DNA of 7,202 nt from Caryophanales bacterium UBA2253 (GTDB taxonomy: Bacteria > Bacillota_I > Bacilli_A > ML615J-28 > CAG-698). Positions 1-5,328 of this stretch are shown piece by piece (position 1 is the stretch's first letter; each line of letters begins with the position of its first letter). The stretch is from the NCBI GenBank assembly GCA_002347755.1, contig DDXT01000004.1, positions 1-7,202 on the forward strand. The letters run 5' to 3'. The notes beneath the pieces were generated by a model that saw nothing but the letters and a program-made list of their open reading frames with translations, did no database searches and was not told the DNA's origin. The position numbers and the translations under genes are program-made.

Positions 1-1095
1 ATCAACAGAATTCTTTACAGACCCAATAATTTCTTTGATTATGTTTTGCATGTCCTCGCAATTATATTCAATTTCTTCAACCAGTTTGAATTGGGTTCGA
101 GCCCGCTCCAAATTATGGTTCGGGTGACTGATCGAGAAATAACTGTCGCCTTCCAAAAAATCCGTCAAAAACCGCATTCCGCATTCCAGCGTGATGATTC
201 TGGCGCTTTCCACGAGGTTTTCGATTTCCTTGTCAACCAGAATATTTTGACATTTTTCCAGAAAGCCCTTGCTGAAATGTTTAAACAAATTCAGATCCAA
301 ATGAACCTTGCTCAAATCGGTTTCGTCTTCCTGGGCGGTTGAAGCTCCGACCCGGATGGCATCCCCGAAATCATACAAAACCGATCCCGGCATGACCGTG
401 TCCAAGTCGACCACGCAAATGGCTTTTTGAGTGATCTCATCGATCATGATGTTGTTTAACTTGGTATCGTTATGAGTCACTCGGGTCGGAATTTCTCCGC
501 TTTCAAGCATGTTCACGATTTTGGAAACGCCGTCTTCGCGGTTATAAACGAACTTTATCTCGTTGAAAACTTCAATCCCGCGCCGTTTGACATCGTCGTT
601 GACTACTTGTTTGAAACGGTGGAAACGGGCTCCGGTATTGTGAAAATTAGGAATGGTAATATAAAGTTTTTCAATCGGAAAGTTTTGAAGCTGTCTTTGG
701 AAAACGCCAACGGCTTTTCCGACTTCGTAAAACATTTCCGGATTTTCAATTATTTCGTAACTTTTGGCACCTTGAACAAAACGGTAGCAACGCCAGTACA
801 TATCGTCAAAATGAGCATAAGTTTTTTTGTTGACGGTCGGAATGATTTCCAAAGCCGCCCGGGAAGGATCTTTCGCCGCTTTGGCCACGACTTCACGGAT
901 GTAATTGGTTACCAATTCGATGTTTCTCATGACTTCTTTCGGCTTTTTAAAAACATTGGTATTGATTCGCTGAAGGATGAATTTTTCGTCATTGTCCGTT
1001 AATACCAAATAAGTTTTGTTTATATGTCCGTTTCCAAAAGGCTCCATCTTAACCGCTCTTTTTCCGAACTCGTACATTCCCAATACTCTTTGCAT
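1..1095 (-). CDS. nahK: NahK-like N-acetylhexosamine 1-kinase (phosphotransferase family), 3' end cut by window edge
   Basis: This is probably a cytoplasmic anomeric sugar kinase that makes GlcNAc-1-P or GalNAc-1-P from the free N-acetylhexosamine and ATP, as NahK/LnpB does in the lacto-N-biose/galacto-N-biose pathway. The minus strand is open for 365 codons with no stop before the window edge. Bifidobacterial NahK, as I remember it, is about 359 aa, so only the last few codons should be missing. Motifs seen: an N-terminal nucleotide loop EPFGNGHINKTY (18-29), the catalytic motif THNDTKLNN (207-215) with Asp210 as the likely base, and the metal site DLDT (230-233) followed by MPGS. The segments LQRINT, ALEIIP and LECGMRFLTDFLEGD also match the NahK pattern closely, well beyond the generic aminoglycoside phosphotransferase fold. 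The start at 1095 is set by AAGGAG ten bases upstream; a second Met at residue 7 lacks such a site. The gene is divergent from htpG with its own promoter. Other sugar or choline kinases of the same fold are possible. Family assignment is strong; exact substrate is inferred. Confidence 0.85.
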   Translation of the reverse strand, partial: MQRVLGMYEFGKRAVKMEPFGNGHINKTYLVLTDNDEKFILQRINTNVFKKPKEVMRNIELVTNYIREVVAKAAKDPSRAALEIIPTVNKKTYAHFDDMYWRCYRFVQGAKSYEIIENPEMFYEVGKAVGVFQRQLQNFPIEKLYITIPNFHNTGARFHRFKQVVNDDVKRRGIEVFNEIKFVYNREDGVSKIVNMLESGEIPTRVTHNDTKLNNIMIDEITQKAICVVDLDTVMPGSVLYDFGDAIRVGASTAQEDETDLSKVHLDLNLFKHFSKGFLEKCQNILVDKEIENLVESARIITLECGMRFLTDFLEGDSYFSISHPNHNLERARTQFKLVEEIEYNCEDMQNIIKEIIGSVKNSVD

Positions 1096-1105
1096 ATACT
1101 TATCG

Positions 1106-1111
1106 CTCCTT
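1106..1111 (-). promoter_or_regulatory. Ribosome binding site of the NahK-like gene
   Basis: On the minus strand AAGGAG lies ten bases before the ATG at 1095-1093. It decides the start in favour of residue 1 over the in-frame Met at residue 7. Confidence 0.75.
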
Positions 1112-1120
1112 AAAATAAAA

Positions 1121-1138
1121 AATCAATTTAATTTGATT
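1121..1138. promoter_or_regulatory. Inverted repeat in the leader of the NahK-like gene (possible operator)
   Basis: AATCAA-N6-TTGATT lies between the predicted transcription start (about 1156) and the ribosome site (1106-1111). The arms are perfect and the A/T-only centre is nearly palindromic. The position suits a roadblock operator for a dimeric regulator, but short AT-rich palindromes also arise by chance in DNA of this composition. Confidence 0.3.
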
Positions 1139-1162
1139 CTTGTTACCCCATTTGTATAAACC

Positions 1163-1191
1163 ATTATAGCACAACCAAAGTTGTAATTCAA
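1163..1191 (-). promoter_or_regulatory. Sigma-A promoter of the NahK-like gene, with extended -10
   Basis: Read on the minus strand, a -35 box TTGAAT (1186-1191) and a -10 box TATAAT (1163-1168) are separated by exactly 17 bases. TGC directly before the -10 makes it an extended -10. The predicted start of transcription is near 1156, giving a leader of about 60 nt. The spacer holds a perfect inverted repeat, ACAAC-N4-GTTGT (1171-1184), positioned where a bound repressor would block RNA polymerase. That function is inferred; no regulator family is recognised. Confidence 0.75.
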
Positions 1192-1218
1192 GCAATAATT
1201 CCCTTGTCAAGAAAAAAA

Positions 1219-1232
1219 TGAGAACGCTTACG
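1219..1232. promoter_or_regulatory. Possible cre (CcpA) site upstream of the NahK-like gene promoter
   Basis: TGAGAACGCTTACG matches the catabolite-responsive-element consensus TGWAANCGNTNWCA at all but two positions (G for A at 4, G for A at 14). Its centre lies roughly 70 bases upstream of the predicted start of the NahK-like transcript, a location at which CcpA sites can activate rather than repress. It also lies inside one copy of a duplicated segment, so the match may be fortuitous. Confidence 0.25.
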
Positions 1233-1289
1233 CATTTTATCAAAAACCGGAGAAAAGAAAAAATCAGTTTTCATCTTTTAATGTTTTTA

Positions 1290-1318
1290 ATATAAAAATG
1301 AGAACAGGGAGTTCTCAT
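1290..1318 (-). terminator. Terminator-like hairpin, minus strand
   Basis: On the minus strand an 8-bp perfect stem (ATGAGAAC/GTTCTCAT, 1298-1305 with 1311-1318) and a five-base loop are followed by TTTT then ATATT. This has the form of a Rho-independent terminator for leftward transcription. No gene is seen upstream of it on that strand, so it either stops antisense transcription coming from the htpG side, ends an unannotated small RNA, or is part of a repeat element. Confidence 0.5.
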
Positions 1319-1355
1319 CAGACTGATGACAAACCCCATTTCCAAAGATGGGGTT
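1291..1355. repeat. Cluster of three hairpins (candidate dispersed repeat or small structured RNA)
   Basis: Three inverted repeats are packed into 65 bases: ATGAGAAC/GTTCTCAT (1298-1318), TCATCA-GAC-TGATGA (1315-1329) and AACCCCAT/ATGGGGTT with an eight-base loop (1332-1355). The first two overlap by four bases and so exclude each other, as terminator and antiterminator stems do. The minus-strand wording around TTTGTCATCAGTCTG recalls a recurrent intergenic sequence I associate with Firmicutes genomes, but that is memory only and unverified. No promoter for an independent RNA was found on either strand. Confidence 0.4.
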
Positions 1356-1411
1356 CGTTTATTTCCCCACAACTATCTTGAAAAAACCAAAAAAACACTT
1401 TTTTAGACTCG

Positions 1412-1427
1412 AAAAAGATATCTTTTT
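1412..1427. repeat. Perfect 16-bp palindrome
   Basis: AAAAAGAT followed directly by its complement ATCTTTTT forms a spacerless palindrome in the gene-free region between the two hairpin clusters. With no loop it is more likely a protein-binding or incidental AT-rich symmetry than an RNA hairpin. No function is assigned. Confidence 0.3.
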
Positions 1428-1452
1428 GGGGCCATTGTCCCATTTTATGACA

Positions 1453-1485
1453 AGAAAAAAATGAGCGTTGATTTTGTCAACGCTC
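1453..1485 (-). terminator. Intrinsic terminator, minus strand
   Basis: A perfect 9-bp stem (GAGCGTTGA 1463-1471 with TCAACGCTC 1477-1485) has a five-base loop. On the minus strand it is followed by seven T residues (1461-1455). It lies just upstream of the htpG promoter, so it would block leftward antisense transcription from htpG from reaching the NahK-like gene. Confidence 0.6.
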
Positions 1486-1487
1486 TG

Positions 1488-1513
1488 ATAACCGGACGGT
1501 TATTTCTTTTTTT
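1488..1513 (+). terminator. Intrinsic terminator, plus strand, upstream of the htpG promoter
   Basis: A 6-bp stem ATAACC/GGTTAT (1488-1503) with loop GGAC is followed by TTCTTTTTTT. It immediately follows the minus-strand terminator, so the pair acts as a bidirectional insulator. No plus-strand gene lies upstream in the window; it would keep readthrough out of the CIRCE-controlled htpG promoter. Confidence 0.5.
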
Positions 1514-1521
1514 GTCACAAA

Positions 1522-1548
1522 TTAGCACTTATCTATTGACAGTGCTAA
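1522..1548 (+). promoter_or_regulatory. CIRCE operator (HrcA binding site)
   Basis: TTAGCACTT-N9-CAGTGCTAA matches the CIRCE consensus TTAGCACTC-N9-GAGTGCTAA at 16 of 18 arm positions; both departures are at the innermost base of each arm, leaving perfect 8-bp complementary arms. CIRCE is the operator of the heat-shock repressor HrcA, which needs GroEL for activity. Here it covers the -35 box of the htpG promoter, so bound HrcA should exclude RNA polymerase and heat stress should release it. hrcA itself is not in the window. Confidence 0.93.
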
Positions 1549-1564
1549 TAAAACGGAGTATAAT
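1536..1564 (+). promoter_or_regulatory. Sigma-A promoter of htpG
   Basis: A consensus -35 TTGACA (1536-1541) and a consensus -10 TATAAT (1559-1564) are separated by exactly 17 bases. The -35 lies within the CIRCE spacer and right arm. Such a perfect promoter would be strongly active whenever the operator is free. The leader is about 30 nt, ending in GGAGG (1590-1594) five bases before the htpG ATG. Confidence 0.92.
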
Positions 1565-1599
1565 GATATCTAGAAAGTACAGTAATTACGGAGGTAAAC

Positions 1600-3525
1600 A
1601 TGAGTGAAGTAAAAGAGTTTAAGACCGAGTCAAAACGGTTGTTGGATTTAATGATCCATTCCATTTATACCAATCGGGAAATCTTTTTGCGAGAATTGAT
1701 TTCCAATGCGTCAGATGCCATTGACAAGCACCACTACCTGTCTTTGACCGACGAAAAGGTCGGGAAAATCGATGATTATCAGATCTTTTTGGAGATCAAC
1801 AAGAAAGCCCGGACTTTGAGCATTTCCGATAACGGCATCGGAATGACTTATGATGAGCTCGTGGAAGGATTGGGAACGATCGCCAAAAGCGGAAGCGCGG
1901 AATTTTTAAAGAAGATTTCGGATAAGGATAAAGCCGAAAAAGAAAAAATGGACATCATTGGCCAATTCGGAGTCGGATTTTATTCCGCCTTCATGGTCGG
2001 CGAAAGCGTCGAGGTGATGACCAAATCCCCTTACAGCGAACATGGATACTCTTTCAAATCGGCGGGAATCGACACTTATGAGATCGAGACCGCGGACGGA
2101 TTGGATCAAGGCACCAAAGTGATCGTTCATTTCCGTCCGACGACCAAAGAAGACGACTTTGATCAATTCCTGGAAGAATACACCCTGAAGCGTCTGGTCA
2201 AGAAATATTCCGATTATGTCCGTTATCCGGTCAAGATGAACGTGAAGAAATCCGTTCCGAAGAAAGACCAAGACGGCAAGGACATCGAAGGCAAATACGA
2301 AGATGTTTGGGAAGTCGAGACCCTGAACTCGATGATCCCGATTTGGAAAAAACGAAAAACCGATGTCACTGACGAAGAATTGAATGATTTTTACAAGCAA
2401 AAGTTCTATGATTACCAAGACCCGATGGCCAGCATCTTCACCAACGTTGAAGGCGCTTTGAATTATACGGCTTTGATCTACATCCCGAAAAAAGCTCCGT
2501 ACAACCTTTATTCCGAGAAATACGAAAAAGGATTGCAGCTTTATTCCAAAGGGGTGTTTGTCATGGACAAATGCAAGGAATTGGTTCCCGATTATCTGCG
2601 GTTCGTGAAGGGGTTGGTTGATTCCAGCGATTTGTCGCTGAACATCAGCCGGGAGATCCTCCAAAAGAACAAAGATCTGGAAAACATCGCCAAGAACGTG
2701 GAAAAGAAGATCTTGGCCAAACTGGAAGGCATGTTGAAGAATGACCGGGAGAAATACCTGGAGTTCTTCAAGAGTTTCGGGGTCAACCTGAAGTTCGGAG
2801 TTTATGACAACTTCGGCGAAAAGAAGGATCTGCTTCAAGATTTGTTGGTTTACCAAACCGTCAACGCCGATCATTATGTAACGCTTAAAGAATACAAAGA
2901 GGCCATGCCGGCTTCCCAGGAAAGCATCTACTTTGCTTCCGGAAAGACCAAAGAGCAGGTTTTGGCCCTTCCTCAGATGGATGTCATCAAAAAACAAGGG
3001 TTTGACGTTTTGATCCTGAATGAGGAAGTCGACGAATTTGCCCTTCAAGTCATGCAAGAATATGACAAGAAGAAATTCAAATCCATCAATCAAGGCGATT
3101 TGGATCTGCTTTCTGAGGATGAGAAAAAGAAGATCCAGGATCTTTCGGAAGACAAGAAGCCGATGTTGGAAAAGATGAAGGAAATTTTAAAAGACGAAGT
3201 TTCCAACGTGGTTTTATCGAAACGGCTGACGGATTCTCCGGTTTGTCTAGTCAGCGACGAAGGCATTTCCTTTGAAATGGAAAAAGTCATCGCCGCCATG
3301 CCAAACGAAGAAAAACCAACCGCCACCAAGATCTTGGAGATCAACCCGAACCATCCGATGTTCAAGGCTTTGGAAAATTTATTCAATGACAACAACGAAC
3401 TGTTGGCCGATTATGCGCAGTTGCTTTATTCGCAAGCTTTGCTGATCGAAGGATTCCCGCTCAAGGATCCGGTCGAGTTTTCCAAAAAAATGAGCGAATT
3501 AATGGTAAAAGTCGCCAAATATTAA
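1600..3525 (+). CDS. htpG: Molecular chaperone HtpG (bacterial Hsp90)
   Basis: This is an ATP-dependent homodimeric cytosolic chaperone that remodels client proteins and works downstream of the DnaK system. Its 641 residues are a normal length. The N-terminal GHKL ATPase domain shows the N-box FLRELISNASDA with catalytic Glu32 and Mg-binding Asn36, the nucleotide Asp77 in DNGIGM (77-82), and the lid-side loop GQFGVGFYS (121-129). The middle domain carries DLSLNISREILQKN with Arg351, the gamma-phosphate-sensing arginine of the family; the motif often reads DLPLN, so the Ser for Pro is a small variant. A C-terminal dimerisation domain completes it, without the eukaryotic MEEVD tail. The ATG follows GGAGG at a five-base spacing. 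Upstream are a consensus promoter and a CIRCE operator, so expression should be HrcA-controlled and heat-induced; downstream is a strong terminator, making this a single-gene unit. It is intact, with no frameshift. Confidence 0.98.
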   Translation: MSEVKEFKTESKRLLDLMIHSIYTNREIFLRELISNASDAIDKHHYLSLTDEKVGKIDDYQIFLEINKKARTLSISDNGIGMTYDELVEGLGTIAKSGSAEFLKKISDKDKAEKEKMDIIGQFGVGFYSAFMVGESVEVMTKSPYSEHGYSFKSAGIDTYEIETADGLDQGTKVIVHFRPTTKEDDFDQFLEEYTLKRLVKKYSDYVRYPVKMNVKKSVPKKDQDGKDIEGKYEDVWEVETLNSMIPIWKKRKTDVTDEELNDFYKQKFYDYQDPMASIFTNVEGALNYTALIYIPKKAPYNLYSEKYEKGLQLYSKGVFVMDKCKELVPDYLRFVKGLVDSSDLSLNISREILQKNKDLENIAKNVEKKILAKLEGMLKNDREKYLEFFKSFGVNLKFGVYDNFGEKKDLLQDLLVYQTVNADHYVTLKEYKEAMPASQESIYFASGKTKEQVLALPQMDVIKKQGFDVLILNEEVDEFALQVMQEYDKKKFKSINQGDLDLLSEDEKKKIQDLSEDKKPMLEKMKEILKDEVSNVVLSKRLTDSPVCLVSDEGISFEMEKVIAAMPNEEKPTATKILEINPNHPMFKALENLFNDNNELLADYAQLLYSQALLIEGFPLKDPVEFSKKMSELMVKVAKY

Positions 3526-3538
3526 AGTCCTCCCTCGG

Positions 3539-3567
3539 GCCTTCCGGAAACGGAAGGCTTTTTCTTT
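3539..3567 (+). terminator. Intrinsic terminator of htpG
   Basis: GCCTTCCG-GAAA-CGGAAGGC forms a perfect 8-bp GC-rich stem capped by a stable GAAA tetraloop, followed by TTTTTCTTT. It begins 13 bases after the htpG stop and separates it from the next promoter, which begins two bases later. Confidence 0.93.
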
Positions 3568-3568
3568 G

Positions 3569-3597
3569 TTTACTTTTCTTTGTCCGGATGCTATAAT
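3569..3597 (+). promoter_or_regulatory. Promoter of the deacetylase-GHMP operon, with extended -10
   Basis: A weak -35 TTTACT (3569-3574) lies 17 bases before a consensus -10 TATAAT (3592-3597), which is preceded by TGC (extended -10), the same arrangement as at the NahK-like gene. The leader is only about 17 nt, leaving little room for any RNA-based control. No operator-like symmetry is evident. Confidence 0.75.
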
Positions 3598-3606
3598 TAA
3601 CCGCAA

Positions 3607-3612
3607 AGAGGA
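3607..3612 (+). promoter_or_regulatory. Ribosome binding site of the deacetylase gene
   Basis: AGAGGA precedes the ATG at 3621 by eight bases. It supports the upstream start; the in-frame Met at residue 16, just before the catalytic core, has no such site, so the 15 extra N-terminal residues are probably translated. Confidence 0.65.
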
Positions 3613-3620
3613 AGAAAAAA

Positions 3621-4388
3621 ATGAATAAAAAAATCCTATTGAAATTTGTTCCGCTGCCTGATTTCATGAAATTCAAAAAAGTGCTTTTCGTGGGCCCGCA
3701 CCCTGATGACATTGAGATATCATCGGGGGCCTTGGTCAAAAAGATGACCCTGGCGGGCATTGAAGTCCATTTCCTGGTGGCCACCGACGGCGGGGCGGGA
3801 TCTTTCGATCCGAAAACCAAAGCTGAAGACGTCATCAAGACCCGCTTGGAAGAAGCCAAGAACGCCGCGGCTTTTTTGGGAGCCAAAAGTTTGGAGATCT
3901 TGGATTTTGAAGACGGCGGGGTTTACAGCGTTGAAAGAATGAGCGTCGCCATCGCGCAAAGGATCATTGCCTTTCAGCCGGATGCGGTTTTTGCTCCGGA
4001 TCCGCTGCTCCCGAACGAAATTCATCCTGATCACATCAATGTTGGGATTGCCGCCCGCGATGCTTTGACCATCGCCCGGTTTCCGATCGTGGCCGCCCGC
4101 CATGGGTTGGACCTATCTTCGGTCACGGCCTTTCCGACCGACATTTGTTTGGTTTATTTTTATACCCATCGCCCCAATGTCTTCATTCCGGTTTCGGTGA
4201 ATGAATTCGCGGATAAGATCACTTCCATCAATCTTCACACCAGCCAGATCAATCACACCATGCAAATGGTCGAAAAGTATCTTCGGTTCAAAGCGATGGA
4301 ATACGGAAAGAAAGCCCACAGCAAATACGGGGAAGGCTTCTTTGCGCTGGCTCCGGCTCATCAACACTGCTTTTTGGAAGACATCTGA
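3621..4388 (+). CDS. PIG-L/LmbE family zinc-dependent de-N-acetylase
   Basis: The family removes N-acetyl groups, usually from GlcNAc-containing small molecules or glycoconjugates (MshB in mycothiol, BshB in bacillithiol, PIG-L in GPI anchors). In the 255-residue protein the signature PHPDDIE spans 26-32, with His27 and Asp30 as probable zinc ligands and Asp29 as the probable general base. The second signature HPDH (135-138) supplies the third ligand, His138. VATDGGAGSFDP (53-64) is the usual substrate-side strand and loop. There is no signal peptide or membrane segment, so the protein is cytoplasmic. Compared with BshB-type enzymes it has a longer C-terminal part (about 165-255) with SQINHTM and a conserved-looking KYGEGF. 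The gene is followed 25 bases later by the GHMP-fold gene, clearly in one transcript, so the two proteins probably act on the same compound or pathway. The substrate cannot be read from the sequence; a bacillithiol role is possible but no bsh partner is present. Confidence 0.88.
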   Translation: MNKKILLKFVPLPDFMKFKKVLFVGPHPDDIEISSGALVKKMTLAGIEVHFLVATDGGAGSFDPKTKAEDVIKTRLEEAKNAAAFLGAKSLEILDFEDGGVYSVERMSVAIAQRIIAFQPDAVFAPDPLLPNEIHPDHINVGIAARDALTIARFPIVAARHGLDLSSVTAFPTDICLVYFYTHRPNVFIPVSVNEFADKITSINLHTSQINHTMQMVEKYLRFKAMEYGKKAHSKYGEGFFALAPAHQHCFLEDI

Positions 4389-4413
4389 AAAATAGCACCC
4401 AAGGAGGGACGAC

Positions 4414-5277
4414 ATGCGTTTGAAAATTAAAGTGCCGGCTTCTTTCGGCCGCTTCGGAAACGAACTCGAAGGACTCGGGATCGCCGTTTCGCTTTATAAC
4501 GATTTTTATTTCGAAAAGGCGAAGATTTGGGAATTCGCGGGGTTTCCCGCGGTTACCAAAGTTCCGGAAGAACTAGTCAAGAAAGCGTTCGAAAAAACCT
4601 TTTGGTATGCGAAAAAAGCAACTTCGGGTTATAAAGTCACTCTGATCCAGTGCATTCCGATGTCCCGCGGCTTGGGCTTCAATGCCACCTGCCTCACGGC
4701 GGGGGTTTTGGCGGCCAATTACTTTTTGAACAAAATTTACTCCCCGAGCAACCTTTTGAACATCGCGGCCGGCCTTTACGGAAGTTCCGAGCATCTGGCT
4801 CCGATCATCTTCGGCGGGCTGTGTTCGGATTATCAGTTTGAAGGCGAAGTCAAAATCGTGAAATATCCCATTCATGAGGAACTGGTTTTCACCCATTTGA
4901 TGCCGAAGTTTTCGGTTCCGGCTGTCCAACGAAAACCAGTCCCTTCCGCGGCCTTATCCATGCGCGATCGGATGGCCAAAGCCATCAATCTTCCGCGGGC
5001 TTTTCAAACTGGGGACTTGTTGATGCTTCGGGAGATCCTGGCCGGTCAGGTTGGCGAAACCGGGTTTTTCGAACATCTGAAAGGCGAGGCCGAACTAATG
5101 CAGTTCTTAAAGGATGAACCGGTTCCTTATTTTGTGAATGACGGGGATTTTACCATCACTTTCATCAGCAAAGGGACCATTGTCCCTAAACTTCGCAGTC
5201 AGGGTTTTTGGAATCGCTTCGAGGTCATTACCCTGACTCCGGAATCGCTCGGAGGAACGATTGAAGCCGTTTTATGA
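4414..5277 (+). CDS. Diverged GHMP-superfamily kinase, homoserine kinase (ThrB)-like
   Basis: The fold is recognisable from landmarks in ThrB order: KVPASFGRFGNELEGLGIA (6-24) matches the N-terminal strand VPASSANLGPGFDxLG; IPMSRGLGFNAT (81-92) matches the phosphate loop P-x3-GLGSSA; GSSEHLAPIIFGG (123-135) matches HxDNVAPxxxGG; MRDRMAKAINLPRAFQTGDL matches the ThrB helix ending in LLTGD. Several family residues are replaced. The serine pair of GLGSSA is Phe89-Asn90, the SAN asparagine is Arg13, the DN of the substrate motif is Glu126-His127, and the C-terminal SGAGPT motif is ISKGTI (251-256). The length of 287 aa is close to the normal 290-310, and the frame is intact, so this is not a simple pseudogene. 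AAGGAGG six bases before the ATG supports strong translation. No thrA, thrC or other threonine genes are nearby. It may be a kinase of a new substrate or a catalytically dead binding protein; homoserine kinase activity seems unlikely. Confidence 0.72.
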   Translation: MRLKIKVPASFGRFGNELEGLGIAVSLYNDFYFEKAKIWEFAGFPAVTKVPEELVKKAFEKTFWYAKKATSGYKVTLIQCIPMSRGLGFNATCLTAGVLAANYFLNKIYSPSNLLNIAAGLYGSSEHLAPIIFGGLCSDYQFEGEVKIVKYPIHEELVFTHLMPKFSVPAVQRKPVPSAALSMRDRMAKAINLPRAFQTGDLLMLREILAGQVGETGFFEHLKGEAELMQFLKDEPVPYFVNDGDFTITFISKGTIVPKLRSQGFWNRFEVITLTPESLGGTIEAVL

Positions 5278-5289
5278 CGAATAATTCGA

Positions 5290-5318
5290 TTGCATATCCG
5301 TGAAAATTCAAGTATAAT
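5290..5318 (+). promoter_or_regulatory. Probable promoter of the MFS transporter gene
   Basis: A consensus -10 TATAAT (5313-5318) lies 17 bases after a poor -35 TTGCAT (5290-5295). Direct repeats surround the -10: ATTCAAGT at 5306-5313 and 5321-5328, and GTGAAAAT at 5300-5307 and 5327-5334. Repeats at this position with a weak -35 suggest dependence on, or repression by, a regulator. No terminator follows the upstream GHMP gene, so readthrough from that operon is also possible. Confidence 0.55.
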
Positions 5319-5328
5319 TAATTCAAGT

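Larger units (their letters stand above)
1205..1465. repeat. Direct repeat pair, 18 bases, 17 identical
   Basis: TGTCAAGAAAAAAATGAG (1205-1222) and TGACAAGAAAAAAATGAG (1448-1465) differ at one base and are 243 bases apart. Each is followed, after about 22-24 less similar bases, by AACCGG, so the duplicated unit may originally have been about 46 bases. On the minus strand both copies end in CTCATTTTTTTCTTG, a terminator-like U-tract. Only the 1448 copy keeps a perfect stem; the 1205 copy looks decayed. This could be a diverged tandem duplication or the flanks of an inserted element. Confidence 0.5.
1096..1599. other. Gene-free divergent intergenic region (504 bp)
   Basis: No convincing coding sequence lies between the NahK-like gene and htpG. 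From left to right it holds the kinase leader with an inverted repeat, the kinase promoter, a possible cre site in a repeat copy, a three-hairpin cluster, an AT-rich stretch with a 16-bp palindrome, a back-to-back pair of terminators, and the CIRCE-covered htpG promoter. It is clearly more AT-rich than the flanking genes. Its length and structure exceed what two divergent promoters need. Confidence 0.7.

Noticed and set aside
472..1002. Plus-strand 176-codon ORF
   Set aside because: It is the antisense shadow of the NahK-like gene, which shows family motifs on the minus strand; the plus frame shows none and has no ribosome site.
1218..1295. Plus-strand 25-codon ORF starting in the repeat copy
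   Set aside because: No ribosome site or promoter, rich in Lys/Phe as expected of random AT-rich DNA, and it overlaps the probable control region of the NahK-like gene.
1318..1443. Minus-strand 41-codon ORF in the intergenic region
   Set aside because: There is no ribosome site before its ATG, it runs through the hairpin cluster, and its composition follows the structured DNA rather than a protein pattern.
1096..1599. Known riboswitch, T-box or CRISPR array in the long intergenic region
   Set aside because: No recognisable aptamer core, T-box sequence or regularly spaced repeats; only two copies of a repeat and isolated hairpins are present.
1906..3093. Minus-strand 395-codon ORF inside htpG
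   Set aside because: htpG on the plus strand is unambiguous. The long antisense frame results from codon bias and shows no recognisable domain.
4414..5277. Annotation as authentic homoserine kinase thrB
   Set aside because: The phosphate loop and substrate-binding motif residues are replaced and no threonine biosynthesis genes are adjacent, so the name would overstate the evidence.
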